From contig NZ_JBIGIA010000004.1 of the NCBI RefSeq assembly GCF_043555975.1, positions 1 to 64,000 of the forward strand: 64,000 nt of DNA. The letters run 5' to 3'. Source of the stretch: Pelomonas nitida. GTDB taxonomy: Bacteria; Pseudomonadota; Gammaproteobacteria; Burkholderiales; Burkholderiaceae_C. The notes under the pieces were generated by a model. The model ran no database searches, was not told where the DNA came from, and worked only from the letters and a program-made list of their open reading frames with translations. The position numbers were made by a program, and so were the translations under genes. This document shows positions 1 through 8,399 of the stretch, one piece after another (the first letter of the stretch is position 1; every line of letters begins with the position of its first letter).

Positions 1-260
1 TTGGGCCTGGAGCGCGCCGGGGCGAGTTGCGGGGCAAGGCAAGGCGCCGACGAGGCGTGGGATCGGCCCCCACAACGAGTCGGCAACGCCGAATTGCCCC
101 GCAACTCGCCCCGGCCCTTCGGGTTGGGCCTGCGAGGAGGCTGATCCGTCGTTGCAAATGCTCGCTGGACATCGAGTCCAGCTCCGCTTTGCGCCTCGGC
201 TGAGCCGCCTTGCAGGGCCAACGCGCTCCAGGCCCAATGCCCGACAGCCTCCTAGGCTGA
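1..260. repeat. Palindromic dispersed intergenic repeat upstream of uup
   Basis: This stretch has no credible gene and is built of nested inverted repeats. A perfect 21-bp pair lies at 17-37 and 94-114. The window opens with a sequence (1-20) that recurs inverted at 221-240 with 18 of 20 matches. A 7-bp hairpin with arms GCTGGAC and GTCCAGC sits at 164-182. Positions 218-258 match 35979-36019 in inverse orientation at 40 of 41 bases, and the 147-184 hairpin section resembles the atpD-atpC spacer. This is therefore one copy of a family dispersed in the genome. The left edge may lie outside the window. Confidence 0.75.
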
Positions 261-270
261 TCCCGCAGGG

Positions 271-276
271 GACAAT
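271..276 (+). promoter_or_regulatory. Putative -10 hexamer for leaderless uup transcript
   Basis: GACAAT ends six bases before the uup ATG, so a start site at the usual distance would fall on the A of ATG. No convincing -35 or Shine-Dalgarno sequence is visible. The same geometry recurs at 8462, 18972 and 31899. Confidence 0.35.
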
Positions 277-282
277 GCCGAT

Positions 283-2154
283 ATGGCTGTCCTCTCCCTC
301 ACCAACGCCCACCTCGCCTTCGGGCATGTTCCGCTGCTCGACGGCGCCGGCTTCTCGCTGGAGGTCGGCGAGCGCGTCGGCCTCATCGGCCGCAACGGCA
401 CCGGCAAGTCCTCGCTGCTGAAGATCCTCGCCGGGCTCGAGAAGCTCGACGACGGCCTGCTGCAGCAGCAACAGGGCCTCACCAACGTCTACGTGCCGCA
501 GGAGCCCGAGCTGCGCGGCGACGCGACCATCTTCGACGTCGTCAGCGAGGGCGTGGCCGAGGCCAAGGCGCTGCGCGAGCGCTACGAGCGCCACGACGAG
601 AACGACGACCTCGCCTGGGTGCAGGAGCGCATCGAACACATCGGTGCGTGGAACTGGGAGCAGCGCGTCGACGAGACGCTGCACCGCCTGGGCCTCGATG
701 GCAGCCGCCTCGTCGGCAGCCTGTCCGGCGGCCTGAAGAAGCGCGTGGCGCTGGGCCGCGCGCTGGTGGCCCAGCCCGATGTGCTGCTGCTGGACGAACC
801 CACCAACCACCTGGACCTGGACGCGATCAGCTGGCTCGAAGGCCTGCTGAACGACTTCAAGGGTTCGCTGCTGCTGATCACCCACGACCGGCAGTTCCTC
901 GACAACGTGGCCAACCGCATCGTCGAGCTGGACCGCGGCCAGCTGCGCGGCTACCCCGGCAACTACGCCGCCTTCCAGGCCGCCAAGGCCTACGAGCTGG
1001 AGAACGAGGCGCTGGCCAACGCCCGCTTCGACAAGCTGCTGGCGCAGGAAGAGGTGTGGATCCGCAAGGGCGTGGAAGCGCGCCGCACCCGCTCCGTGGC
1101 CCGCGTGCAGCGGCTGCAGGAGATGCGGCTGCAGCACGCCGCGCGCCGCGATGTGCAGGGCAAGGTGAGGCTGGACATCGACACCGGCAGCGCCAGCGGC
1201 AAGATCGTCGCGGAGCTGGAGGATGTGGGGAAGAGCTATGGCGACCGCCCGATCGTGCGCGGCTTCACGAGCACCATCCTGCGTGGCGACAAGGTCGGCC
1301 TGATCGGCCCCAACGGTGCCGGCAAGACGACGCTGTTGAAGATGATCCTCGGCGAGCTGCCGCCCGACAGCGGCACCGTGCGCCTGGGCTCACGGCTGAC
1401 GGTGGCCTACTTCGATCAGATGCGCGACACGCTGAATCTCGACGCCACGCTGGCCGACACCATCAGCCCCGGCTCGGAGTGGATCGAGATCGGCACGCAG
1501 AAGAAGCACGTGAAGAGCTATCTCGGCGACTTCCTGTTCTCGCCGGCGCGCGCCAACTCGCCGGTGCGCACGCTGTCGGGTGGCGAGCGCAACCGCCTGC
1601 TGCTGGCCCGCCTGTTCGCGCGGCCGGCCAACGTGTTGGTGCTGGACGAGCCGACCAACGACCTCGACATCGAGACGCTGGAGCTGCTGGAAGAACTGCT
1701 GGCCGAGTACGACGGCACGGTCTTCCTCGTCAGCCATGACCGCCGCTTCCTGGACAACGTCGTCACGTCGACCATCGTCTACGAGGGCGACGCGCGCTGG
1801 CGCGAGTACGAAGGCAGCGTGCAGGACTGGCTGACGCAGTCCAAGCGCGCCGCTGCACTGCAGGCCCAGGCGGCCCCCAAGGCGGCGCCAACGCCACCTC
1901 CGGCACCGGAGCCCGCGACGGTCGTCGCCACCAAGCGCAAGCTCAGCTACAAGGAGCAGCGCGAGCTCGACGAGATCCCCAAGCAGATCGCCGCGCTGGA
2001 GGCCGAGCAGACGCAGCTGAACGCCTTGATCGCCGGCAGCGAGCTCTACACGCAGGGCGCCAAGCGCATCGCCGAGGTCACCGATCGCGCGGCGGAGATC
2101 GACACCGAGCTGCTGGCGCTGATGGAGCGCTGGGAAGTGCTGGAAGCCAAGTGA
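283..2154 (+). CDS. uup: ABC-F family ATPase, Uup-like
   Basis: A 623-residue soluble protein with two ABC ATPase domains and no membrane segments, which is the ABC-F layout. The first Walker A (GRNGTGKS) is at residues 36-43, followed by an LSGG signature and a DEPTNHLD Walker B near residue 170. The second Walker A (GPNGAGKTT) is near 343-351, with LSGGERNR and DEPTNDLD after it. Between the domains is the charged linker typical of the family. After an Ala/Pro-rich spacer, residues 560-620 form a coiled coil like the Uup C-terminal DNA- or ribosome-binding domain. Uup proteins act on ribosomes and affect precise excision of transposons; this role is family knowledge. The ATG is chosen because the ABC domain begins at residue 3. 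Confidence 0.93.
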   Translation: MAVLSLTNAHLAFGHVPLLDGAGFSLEVGERVGLIGRNGTGKSSLLKILAGLEKLDDGLLQQQQGLTNVYVPQEPELRGDATIFDVVSEGVAEAKALRERYERHDENDDLAWVQERIEHIGAWNWEQRVDETLHRLGLDGSRLVGSLSGGLKKRVALGRALVAQPDVLLLDEPTNHLDLDAISWLEGLLNDFKGSLLLITHDRQFLDNVANRIVELDRGQLRGYPGNYAAFQAAKAYELENEALANARFDKLLAQEEVWIRKGVEARRTRSVARVQRLQEMRLQHAARRDVQGKVRLDIDTGSASGKIVAELEDVGKSYGDRPIVRGFTSTILRGDKVGLIGPNGAGKTTLLKMILGELPPDSGTVRLGSRLTVAYFDQMRDTLNLDATLADTISPGSEWIEIGTQKKHVKSYLGDFLFSPARANSPVRTLSGGERNRLLLARLFARPANVLVLDEPTNDLDIETLELLEELLAEYDGTVFLVSHDRRFLDNVVTSTIVYEGDARWREYEGSVQDWLTQSKRAAALQAQAAPKAAPTPPPAPEPATVVATKRKLSYKEQRELDEIPKQIAALEAEQTQLNALIAGSELYTQGAKRIAEVTDRAAEIDTELLALMERWEVLEAK

Positions 2155-2320
2155 GGCTGCCCCTCGCCCAGGCTGCGATCCTGATCGGTCTTGCAGACCG
2201 CGCCGCGGCAGTGCCGCAGCTCTTCGGCAGGCGCATGCCACCCACTGGGCGCCATGCCCCGAGGGGACGGCGATGCTTACGGCATGGAGCCGCAAGCACA
2301 TCGTCTGCCGGCCGGCTTGA

Positions 2321-2348
2321 GGCGGCTCGGCGCCGAGCCGCCAATTTC
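2321..2348 (+). terminator. Possible terminator: 22-bp palindrome with weak T tract
   Basis: Positions 2321-2342 are a perfect 22-bp GC-rich palindrome (arms GGCGGCTCGGC and its complement) followed by AATTT. It lies between uup and the next gene, 27 bp before that gene's ATG. The T tract is short, so it could equally be a structured element in the leader. Confidence 0.4.
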
Positions 2349-2368
2349 ATGCACGATGGATCGCTGAA

Positions 2369-2749
2369 ATGAATGCCTTGCATCACGAATGGCTCGCCTT
2401 GCAGAGCCAGCACGAACGCTACGAGGTGCTGGCGCTGGGCGTGAAGCTGGCGGCGTTCGCCATCACGCTGTGCGCTGCAGCGCCCTGGCCCGTGCTGCCG
2501 CTGCTGGCCTTGCTGTGGCTGCAGGAGGGCGTGCTCAAGACCTTCCAGGCGCGCCTGGGTGAGCGACTGCTGGCCATCGAGCCGGCGTTGAGGTCGGGCG
2601 CCGACGCTGCCGCGATGCAACTGCACAGCGACTGGGCCGCCCGCCGCCCGCGCGGCCTGGCGTTGCTGGCCGGCTATCTGCGCAGCGCGCTGCGGCCCAC
2701 GGTGGCGCTGCCGTATCCGCTGTTGATGGCCGTCGCCTGCTGGCGCTGA
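2369..2749 (+). CDS. Small hypothetical membrane protein
   Basis: 126 residues with no family I recognise. Two closely spaced hydrophobic segments (about residues 23-55) and a third near the C-terminus suggest two or three membrane spans. The middle is amphipathic and Ala/Leu/Arg-rich. The ATG follows the TGA codon of an overlapping frame, with no strong ribosome binding site. It is convergent with the receiver-domain gene, with only 20 bp between stop codons. Confidence 0.6.
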   Translation: MNALHHEWLALQSQHERYEVLALGVKLAAFAITLCAAAPWPVLPLLALLWLQEGVLKTFQARLGERLLAIEPALRSGADAAAMQLHSDWAARRPRGLALLAGYLRSALRPTVALPYPLLMAVACWR

Positions 2750-2769
2750 TGTGAACGCGCGAGCGCGCC

Positions 2770-3372
2770 TCAGAGCCGCTGCAGCTCATGCAGCGGGATC
2801 AGCGCCGCCATGCCCTTGAGCTGCACGACGGTTTCGCCGGGGCGATGCACCACGTACTGCGCCACATGGCGCTCGCCCTTGTAGCGCACGGTGTCGCCGG
2901 GTTTGATGATGGGCTGCGGCGGTGCGGCGGGCACGACGACCCGTGGCGCGGGGCGTGCTGCGTCGCGCGGTAAGGCCGGCGCGTCCTTGGCCAGCGTTTC
3001 CAGCGAGCGCAGCATCTGCGTCTTGAGCTGGTCGGCCGTGAACGGCTTCTTCAGCAGGAAGTGCGCGCCGTGGGCCTGGGCCTGCTGCTCGTGGTCGGGC
3101 GTCACCTCGAAACTCAGCAGCGCCAGCTGCAGGCGTGGCTGCACTTCCTTCAGGCGCTGGAACAGCTTCAGGCCGTTCAGCGGTGTCTTGGGGAACCAGT
3201 CCGTGATGATGAAGTCGGGCTTGAACGCCAGGCCTTGCGCGAGCCCGCCCTCCGTGTCGGCGCAACACAGGATGGTGTCGGGCGCAAAGCCCTGGCTCTG
3301 CAGCAGTTGGCGGACGAAAGTCTGGACGCCGGCGAGCGGGTCGACAACGAGGAATTTGAGGGGGGTGGGCAT
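2770..3372 (-). CDS. Orphan response regulator receiver protein with SH3-like C-terminus
   Basis: 200 residues. Residues 4-125 are a receiver (CheY-like) domain: an acidic residue at D11, the likely phosphoacceptor D58 in the ITDWFP strand, and the conserved Lys-Pro near residues 109-110. There is no DNA-binding helix-turn-helix or enzymatic output domain. After a Pro/Ala linker, residues 155-200 form a short beta-rich module (GDTVRYKGERHV and onward) that resembles a KOW/SH3-like fold, possibly a protein- or RNA-binding output. No histidine kinase is adjacent, so its phosphodonor is unknown. Confidence 0.75.
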   Translation of the reverse strand: MPTPLKFLVVDPLAGVQTFVRQLLQSQGFAPDTILCCADTEGGLAQGLAFKPDFIITDWFPKTPLNGLKLFQRLKEVQPRLQLALLSFEVTPDHEQQAQAHGAHFLLKKPFTADQLKTQMLRSLETLAKDAPALPRDAARPAPRVVVPAAPPQPIIKPGDTVRYKGERHVAQYVVHRPGETVVQLKGMAALIPLHELQRL

Positions 3373-3717
3373 GTCGCCTTCGACGCCGCAACCGATCGCG
3401 GCGCCGAAGGTCGCGGATTTTGCGGGTTGGGCCGGGGCGGCCTGGTAACAACAGGCGTTGAGCTGAGAACTATTCGTCGGCCTTGAAGCCGATGGAAGTC
3501 AGCGGGCACCCCTGTCTGCGTACGGCTGAGGTAGGAACTAGGGGTTCTCCCCGATCCGCGGTCAGTTCGTGAATACGGTTACCGGCGGTTTCTTGTGACA
3601 GCCGGCGCCGTGCCGTTTGGGCGGTGCGTCAGGCGGTAGCGGCGTCGACCTGCGGCGGATCCCCGGAGGCCCCGCCCGGCGAGGGTTTGCCGCCGTGCAG
3701 GAACTCGCGTCCGCTTA
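3373..3717. other. Gene-free spacer between receiver gene and GNAT gene
   Basis: About 345 bp with no plausible gene on either strand. It must hold the promoter of the minus-strand receiver gene. An imperfect dyad (GAAC-TAGGG-GTTC) lies near 3535-3547 and could be an operator; I cannot assign a regulator. Confidence 0.4.
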
Positions 3718-4215
3718 TCAGGGCAGGCAGGCCTCGATGGGGGCCGCGGTCACGGGCCGCAGCATCGGCTGATACAGGCCTTGGGCTTCACCATCGGCCG
3801 CAAAACCCAGGCGTTCGTAAAGCCGCCGGGCCGGGTTGTGCACCTCGACCTGGATGCCCAGCGGCCGGTCCGTGGCGGCGGCCTCTTTGGCGAGGTTCAG
3901 CAGGCAGCGGGTGCCCAGGCCCCGGTCACGGAATGCGGGTAACAGCGAGATGTCGAGCACGTGCAGCCGATCCGCCCGGCTGTCCACCCAGAGTCTGCCG
4001 GCCACCGCGCCATCCACGAGGATGAGCTGACACAGCGATCGCGGGTAATGCCGCCAGTAGTGCTGCTGCTGGGCCCGGTGCTGCTGCGCGACGAAGGCGT
4101 CGCACTGCGCGCGCGGCCAGCCGGTCAGCGCAAGTTCCTCGGTGCGCGTGCTGGCATAGATGGCCAGTTGCCAGGCGTCGTCGCCCGGGCCCGTCGGGCG
4201 CAGCTGGTACTCCAT
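3718..4215 (-). CDS. GNAT family N-acetyltransferase
   Basis: 165 residues with the GNAT fold. The acetyl-CoA pyrophosphate loop is in the RDRGLGTRCL segment (about residues 95-105), and VHNPARRLYERLGF is the typical C-terminal motif. Family members transfer an acetyl group from acetyl-CoA to an amine; the substrate cannot be read from sequence. It starts 15 bp after the stop of a tail-collar gene and looks like the last gene of that operon, so its target may be a collar protein (inference). Confidence 0.82.
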   Translation of the reverse strand: MEYQLRPTGPGDDAWQLAIYASTRTEELALTGWPRAQCDAFVAQQHRAQQQHYWRHYPRSLCQLILVDGAVAGRLWVDSRADRLHVLDISLLPAFRDRGLGTRCLLNLAKEAAATDRPLGIQVEVHNPARRLYERLGFAADGEAQGLYQPMLRPVTAAPIEACLP

Positions 4216-4230
4216 GGCCGGTCTGGCGGT

Positions 4231-4752
4231 TCAGCCGCGTGGCGGGAAGATGCCCTGCAGCGCGATGCAGAAGGGCACGGCCAGGTAGGGTTGGCGGTTT
4301 TCGTGCGCCTGCCCGCCGCCTGCGGTGCCGAGCGATGCCGGCGCCATGGGCGCGGCAGCGCCTGGCGTGCGATAGACGTTGCCGCCACCGCTGGCTGTGG
4401 GGGACATCAGCGCGGCGGTCGGGCTGGTCGAGGCCGGCGTGGCGCCGGCCATCAAGTTGTGGCTGTGACCAGGCATCTGCTGCGGTTGCAGGGTCACCGT
4501 CGGAGCGCCGATAGCCTCGCCGAGCACACGATCGCTGAGCCCGGTGCCCTGGCCGGTGCCCATGGCGTAGTCGTTGCGAAGGTCGGGCAGCGCGAAGTTG
4601 GACACGCCGTTGCCGCCGTAGTAGGTGCCGAGCAGCGCGAAGAGGGCGGTGTTCTGGCTGATGGGCATCAGCTGGCCATCGCAGCGCGCCCAGCCCTTGG
4701 GCGCGAACGGGTAGGGCATGACTCGGATCTCGGCGACGAAGGGGTCAGACAT
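4231..4752 (-). CDS. Phage tail collar domain protein (third paralogue)
   Basis: 173 residues with the Phage_Tail_Collar architecture, as in microcystin-dependent protein (Mdp) homologues. The N-terminal block contains GWARCDGQLMPI, then LGTYYGGNGVSNFALPDLR. A variable His-containing middle follows, and the C-terminal ENRQPYLAV block ends in a GIFPPRG motif. It is paralogous to the two genes upstream. No signal peptide is seen. In phages this domain is found on tail fibres, but here no other virion gene is nearby. The spacing to its neighbours is 10-15 bp, consistent with one transcript. Confidence 0.85.
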   Translation of the reverse strand: MSDPFVAEIRVMPYPFAPKGWARCDGQLMPISQNTALFALLGTYYGGNGVSNFALPDLRNDYAMGTGQGTGLSDRVLGEAIGAPTVTLQPQQMPGHSHNLMAGATPASTSPTAALMSPTASGGGNVYRTPGAAAPMAPASLGTAGGGQAHENRQPYLAVPFCIALQGIFPPRG

Positions 4753-4762
4753 GCCGTGCTCC

Positions 4763-5281
4763 TCAGTTGGGGGAAGGGAAGATGCCGTACAGCGCGATGA
4801 TGTAGTTGACGGTCAGCGTCGGCGCCATGTTCTCGTGCGGTTGCGCGTTGCCCCAGGTGGTGTCGATGGCGCCGCTGGCCATGGCGGTGGAGGCCGGCCC
4901 CGGGCCATAGCTGGCCGCGGACGTGGCGGCCAGCACGTTGCCGCCGGGTGTGGCGACGCTCGCGGGCGCCGTGCTGGCATGCAGGGTGTGCGTGTGCAGC
5001 GGCGTCTGGTTGGTCAGCAAGGTCACGCGCTCGAAGCCAGCCGTCTCGCCCAGCGGGCGGGGCGACAGCCCCGGCCCCTGCCCCTGGTGCACGGGGACGC
5101 GGCCGCGCAGGTCGGGCAGCGCGAAGCTGCTCACCCCGTCGCCGCCGTAGGTCGTGCCGATCAGTGTGTACAGCGTCTCGTTGTCCGTGATCGCGATCAG
5201 CTGCCCCTGGCACAGCGCCCAGCCGGACGGTGCGAAGTTGCCGGCGAAGAGGCGGATCTCGCCCACATAGGGTTGCGACAT
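4763..5281 (-). CDS. Phage tail collar domain protein (second paralogue)
   Basis: 172 residues, a clear paralogue of its two neighbours. Near the N-terminus are PSGWALCQGQL and LIGTTYGGDGVSSFALPD followed by LRGRVPVHQG. The middle is Ala/Thr-rich with a THTLHAS segment, and the protein ends in HENMAPTLTVNYIIALYGIF. The strongly conserved N- and C-terminal blocks around a divergent centre suggest a shared assembly scaffold with a diversified exposed surface (inference). A purine-rich ribosome binding site precedes the ATG. Confidence 0.85.
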   Translation of the reverse strand: MSQPYVGEIRLFAGNFAPSGWALCQGQLIAITDNETLYTLIGTTYGGDGVSSFALPDLRGRVPVHQGQGPGLSPRPLGETAGFERVTLLTNQTPLHTHTLHASTAPASVATPGGNVLAATSAASYGPGPASTAMASGAIDTTWGNAQPHENMAPTLTVNYIIALYGIFPSPN

Positions 5282-5296
5282 GTCGATCTCCTCGTG

Positions 5297-5806
5297 TCAG
5301 TCACGGCTGGGGTAGATGCCGACCAGCGCGATGGCCCAGCTGAGCACCTGGTAGGGCTGCATGTTGGGATGGGGCTGGCCCCCCGCGTTCAGCGCGAACG
5401 AACCGGCATCCATCGGCGTGTCATTGCCCACCGGGGCATAGCGGTCGACGCCGCCGCGGCCCTTGGCGGCTGGCACGGCCCCGGCGGGTGCGCTGGCGCT
5501 GGCGACGTCGCTGGTGGCGATCAGGTGGTGCGTGTGTTCGGGCATCTGGTTGGCATTCAGCGTGACCGCCTCGGCGCCGGCCGCGGCGCCTTGCGGCAGC
5601 GCGTCGCTCACGTGCAGTGCCGTGCGGCCGCGCAGGTCCGGCAGCATGAAGGTGGTCTGGCCGTTGCCGCCATAGGTCGTGCCGAGCAACGAGAAGAGCG
5701 CCTGGTTCTGCTGGATGGGCAGTACCTGCCCGTTGCACAGCGCCCAGCCCTTGGGCGGGTTGGCGAAGCTCATCAGCCGGAGTTCGCCGAGGTAGGGAGT
5801 GGACAT
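5297..5806 (-). CDS. Phage tail collar domain protein (first paralogue)
   Basis: 169 residues, with PPKGWALCNGQVLPI and LGTTYGGNGQTTFMLPD followed by LRGRTALH. The C-terminal HPNMQPYQVLSWAIALVGIY resembles the paralogues downstream. A GAGAAGAA-like stretch is absent, but AGGAAC precedes the ATG (from 5807). It is the first of three tandem collar genes; 57 bp separate it from the DUF6916-like gene. Confidence 0.85.
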   Translation of the reverse strand: MSTPYLGELRLMSFANPPKGWALCNGQVLPIQQNQALFSLLGTTYGGNGQTTFMLPDLRGRTALHVSDALPQGAAAGAEAVTLNANQMPEHTHHLIATSDVASASAPAGAVPAAKGRGGVDRYAPVGNDTPMDAGSFALNAGGQPHPNMQPYQVLSWAIALVGIYPSRD

Positions 5807-5863
5807 GGCGTGTTCCTTTGGGGCCGGTTGTGGCGGTGGTGCCGGGCACCGTCTGGCGGCACC

Positions 5864-6169
5864 TCAGCCGAAGACAGCTTCGTACTGCAGGCCGGTCGCG
5901 GTGCGGGCGACCGGCACGAGGAAGAGCTCCAGGCAGCCCAGTTGCTCGTGGTCGAGCCGGTAGGTGCGCTGCGGCAGGAGCGGCTCGGGTGCGGCTTCGA
6001 AGAGCAGGCTGAACGCGGTGGCGCTCAGGGGCCGTGTGGGCAGCGGGTGATGGCTCGCGCGCGCGTCCAGCAGCCGGGCGGTGGTGGGCGCCGCGCCGCC
6101 GGTGTGCAGCGTGAAATCGCTGCCGATCAGCGGCTGGAAGTCCGCGAGCGTGAGCGCAGCGTCAGCCAC
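5864..6169 (-). CDS. DUF6916-like small protein
   Basis: About 101 residues, matching from memory the DUF6916 type that accompanies tail-collar genes. It starts with LTLADFQPLIGSDFTLH and ends with a LELFLVPV...GLQYEAVFG beta-rich block. No signal peptide or membrane span. I chose the GTG at 6169 because it overlaps the TGA of the upstream PEP-CTERM gene (GTGGCTGA), which suggests translational coupling. Another GTG at 6193 would add eight residues. Function unknown. Confidence 0.7.
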   Translation of the reverse strand: MADAALTLADFQPLIGSDFTLHTGGAAPTTARLLDARASHHPLPTRPLSATAFSLLFEAAPEPLLPQRTYRLDHEQLGCLELFLVPVARTATGLQYEAVFG

Positions 6170-6872
6170 GCCGGCGGCGCGCCAGACCGGCACCCAGCGC
6201 GGCGGTCATGAACAGCGCCAGCGTGGCCGGCTCCGGCAACGGGTTGCCCGGGCCACCCGGGTTGGTGCTGCTATCCCGCGTGACGAGGTCGATGCGGAAA
6301 TCGGCGTGATCGAAGCTGCTCCCCTTGCCGCGGCTAACGAACAGGATGTCGTCCAGATCCAGGCTCAGCGTGTCGGCGTCGATGAGGTGAACCAGGCTGG
6401 TGGCCGACGGGCCGAGCAGTCCGACGAAGCCGCTGTCGGCATAGCCATCGAAGACCGACACATTGAAGCCGACGATGGTCTTGCCGGCGATGCTCAGGCC
6501 GTCGAACTCGTAGCGGGCATGCTCGCCGCCGCTGCCGAGGTAGCCGGTCGTCGGCGACGGGCCGATGTCATAGCCTGCGTAGCTGCGCACGCGGATGGAC
6601 TCGCCGACGAAGGTGACCTCCTCGCCGGCCAGCATCCAGGTGCCGGTGATGGGGCCGGGCGCGCCGGCCTGAAGGCCCGTGGCCAGGTTGGCGACACTGA
6701 CCGTCTGCTGCTCGCTGATCGCACCGGGGATGCCGACAACGCCGCCGGGTGCGATCAACTTGACGACGATGTCGCTCTGGAAGCCGGCCCGGGCCGACAG
6801 CGAGCTCAGCGCCAGCAGCGTGCCGGCAGCGGCAAGCAACAGGCGACGGACGGGGGATGCAGTGGCGGGCAT
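6162..6872 (-). CDS. PEP-CTERM sorting domain protein
   Basis: About 236 residues. A signal peptide (hydrophobic LLLAAAGTLLALSSLSARA) is followed by a secreted body of about 180 residues with no recognised domain. The C-terminus is a textbook PEP-CTERM signal: PLPEPATLALF, a hydrophobic helix, then ARRRRG. Such proteins are processed by an exosortase (EpsH/XrtA), usually in exopolysaccharide-producing Gram-negative bacteria; no exosortase lies in this window. The start MPATASPVRR is preferred to an upstream ATG because the signal peptide begins directly after it. It heads the tail-collar operon. Confidence 0.85.
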   Translation of the reverse strand: MPATASPVRRLLLAAAGTLLALSSLSARAGFQSDIVVKLIAPGGVVGIPGAISEQQTVSVANLATGLQAGAPGPITGTWMLAGEEVTFVGESIRVRSYAGYDIGPSPTTGYLGSGGEHARYEFDGLSIAGKTIVGFNVSVFDGYADSGFVGLLGPSATSLVHLIDADTLSLDLDDILFVSRGKGSSFDHADFRIDLVTRDSSTNPGGPGNPLPEPATLALFMTAALGAGLARRRRG

Positions 6873-6962
6873 GGGGCGCTCCCAGGTGTTGACCGAGGCG
6901 CCAGTGGACGCGCCGTCACGGCGATGCACCAGTGCCGTGCCCCACGGATGAGGGGGAAAAAC

Positions 6963-8399
6963 CTAGGGAGTCGTCATCGTGCCGTGGATGTCGTCCGCGC
7001 AGGCGCGCAGCTGACGCCAGAACGCCGGATCGAGCGACGTGGCCAGGTTGACGCGCATCAGCGAGCCGGGGCGGCGCGTGGCGCTGAACAGGGCACCCGG
7101 CGCGGTCAGCCAGCCGGCGTCCAGCAGCGGCTGGGCCAGGCGCTCGGTGTCCACGCCCACGTCCAGCCAGCCGAATAGGCCGTCGGGCGGCGCGGCCCAG
7201 GTGAAGCCGTGGCGCGTGGCCAGCGTCGCGACGCGTTGCCGCGCCTGGGCCAGCCGCTCGCGCAGGCGCTGCGCGTGCCGTCGCAGCCGCCCCTGTTCCA
7301 GGCACAGCGCGACGGCGCGTTCCATGACGGGTGAGCTGGTCAGCCCGTCCAGCAGCTTGATGTCGGTCAGCGCGACGAGCCGTTCGGGGCTGGTCGCGAG
7401 GTAGCCGACGCGCCAGGCCGGCGTCAGCACCTTGGAGAAGCCGCTGACGTAGACGACGCGGCGCAGGCCGTCGAGTGCGGCCAGCCGGGGCAGGTGCTCG
7501 GGCGCGAGGAAGCCGTAGCTGTCGTCCTCGAAGATCAGGAAGTCGTGTTCGTCCGCCAGCCGCAGCAGCCGGTGCGCGGTGGACAGGTCCAGGCTGTGGC
7601 CGGTCGGGTTGTGCAACACCGGCACCGTCAGGTAGGCGCGCGGCGCGTGGGCGGCCGCCAGAGCGGCAAGGGTGTCGAGGTCCGGCCCGTGGGCGCTGCG
7701 CGGCACGGGCAGCAGGCGGATGCCGGCCCGGCTCAGCCGCGCGAAGAGGATGGCCCAGCCGGGGTCGTCCACCAGCACGGCATCGCCCGGCTGCAGCTGC
7801 GTGCGGATCAGCAGGTCCAGCGCGTGCGTGGCGCCGTGCGTGGTGAGGATCTGGGCGGGCTCCGCATGGATGCCCAGGTCCGCCAGGCGCTGTGACAGCG
7901 CCGCGCGCAGCCGGGCGTCGCCGCTGGGGTCGCCGTAGCTGACCTGCAGACCGTGCGAGTCGGCCTGGTTGAGACGCCGCAGCGCCGACTGCAGCAGCAC
8001 GGGGTCTAGCCAGTCGGCGGGCAGCGTGCCCAGGCCCGGCGAGCGCGCGGCGTCGGCCTCGAACATGCCGCGGATCAGCGCGGTGGCGTCCACCGGCGCC
8101 TGGCGCGTGGCGGCAGCCTGCGGCGGCGCGCTGCGCGTGGCGGCGGGGCGTGTCTCGCGCACGAAGAAGCCGCGCTGGCGGCGCGCCTCCAGCAGCCCGG
8201 CGGCCTGCAACTGGTCGTAGGCCGCCACGACGGTGTGCGGGCTGACGCCATGCTGGCGCGCGCAGTCGCGCACGGAGGGCAGGCGGGCGCCCGGCAGCAG
8301 CAGCCGTTCGCGGATGCGCTGGGCATAGCGTTCGGCGAGCTGCCCGGCGAGGGGCTGGCTGGCGCCGCGTTGCAGCGGCGGCGGTGTACCGGTCGGCAT
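6963..8399 (-). CDS. MocR/PdxR-type transcriptional regulator with aminotransferase domain
   Basis: 478 residues. Residues 15-85 form a GntR winged helix-turn-helix (LPSVRDCARQHGVSPHTV). Residues 120-478 are a class I/II aminotransferase fold in which GFSKVLTPAWRVGYL carries the PLP lysine (about residue 321). MocR proteins use PLP as an effector ligand and usually control a divergent gene. Here a 74-bp spacer separates it from the EamA exporter operon, which contains an aminotransferase. Repeated ACAGAAYCRG-like motifs in that spacer are candidate operator half-sites. Confidence 0.9.
   Translation of the reverse strand: MPTGTPPPLQRGASQPLAGQLAERYAQRIRERLLLPGARLPSVRDCARQHGVSPHTVVAAYDQLQAAGLLEARRQRGFFVRETRPAATRSAPPQAAATRQAPVDATALIRGMFEADAARSPGLGTLPADWLDPVLLQSALRRLNQADSHGLQVSYGDPSGDARLRAALSQRLADLGIHAEPAQILTTHGATHALDLLIRTQLQPGDAVLVDDPGWAILFARLSRAGIRLLPVPRSAHGPDLDTLAALAAAHAPRAYLTVPVLHNPTGHSLDLSTAHRLLRLADEHDFLIFEDDSYGFLAPEHLPRLAALDGLRRVVYVSGFSKVLTPAWRVGYLATSPERLVALTDIKLLDGLTSSPVMERAVALCLEQGRLRRHAQRLRERLAQARQRVATLATRHGFTWAAPPDGLFGWLDVGVDTERLAQPLLDAGWLTAPGALFSATRRPGSLMRVNLATSLDPAFWRQLRACADDIHGTMTTP

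Noticed and set aside
3718..6872. Prophage remnant
   Set aside because: Only tail-collar proteins are phage-like. There is no integrase, attachment repeat, capsid, tail sheath or lysis gene, and composition matches the surroundings.
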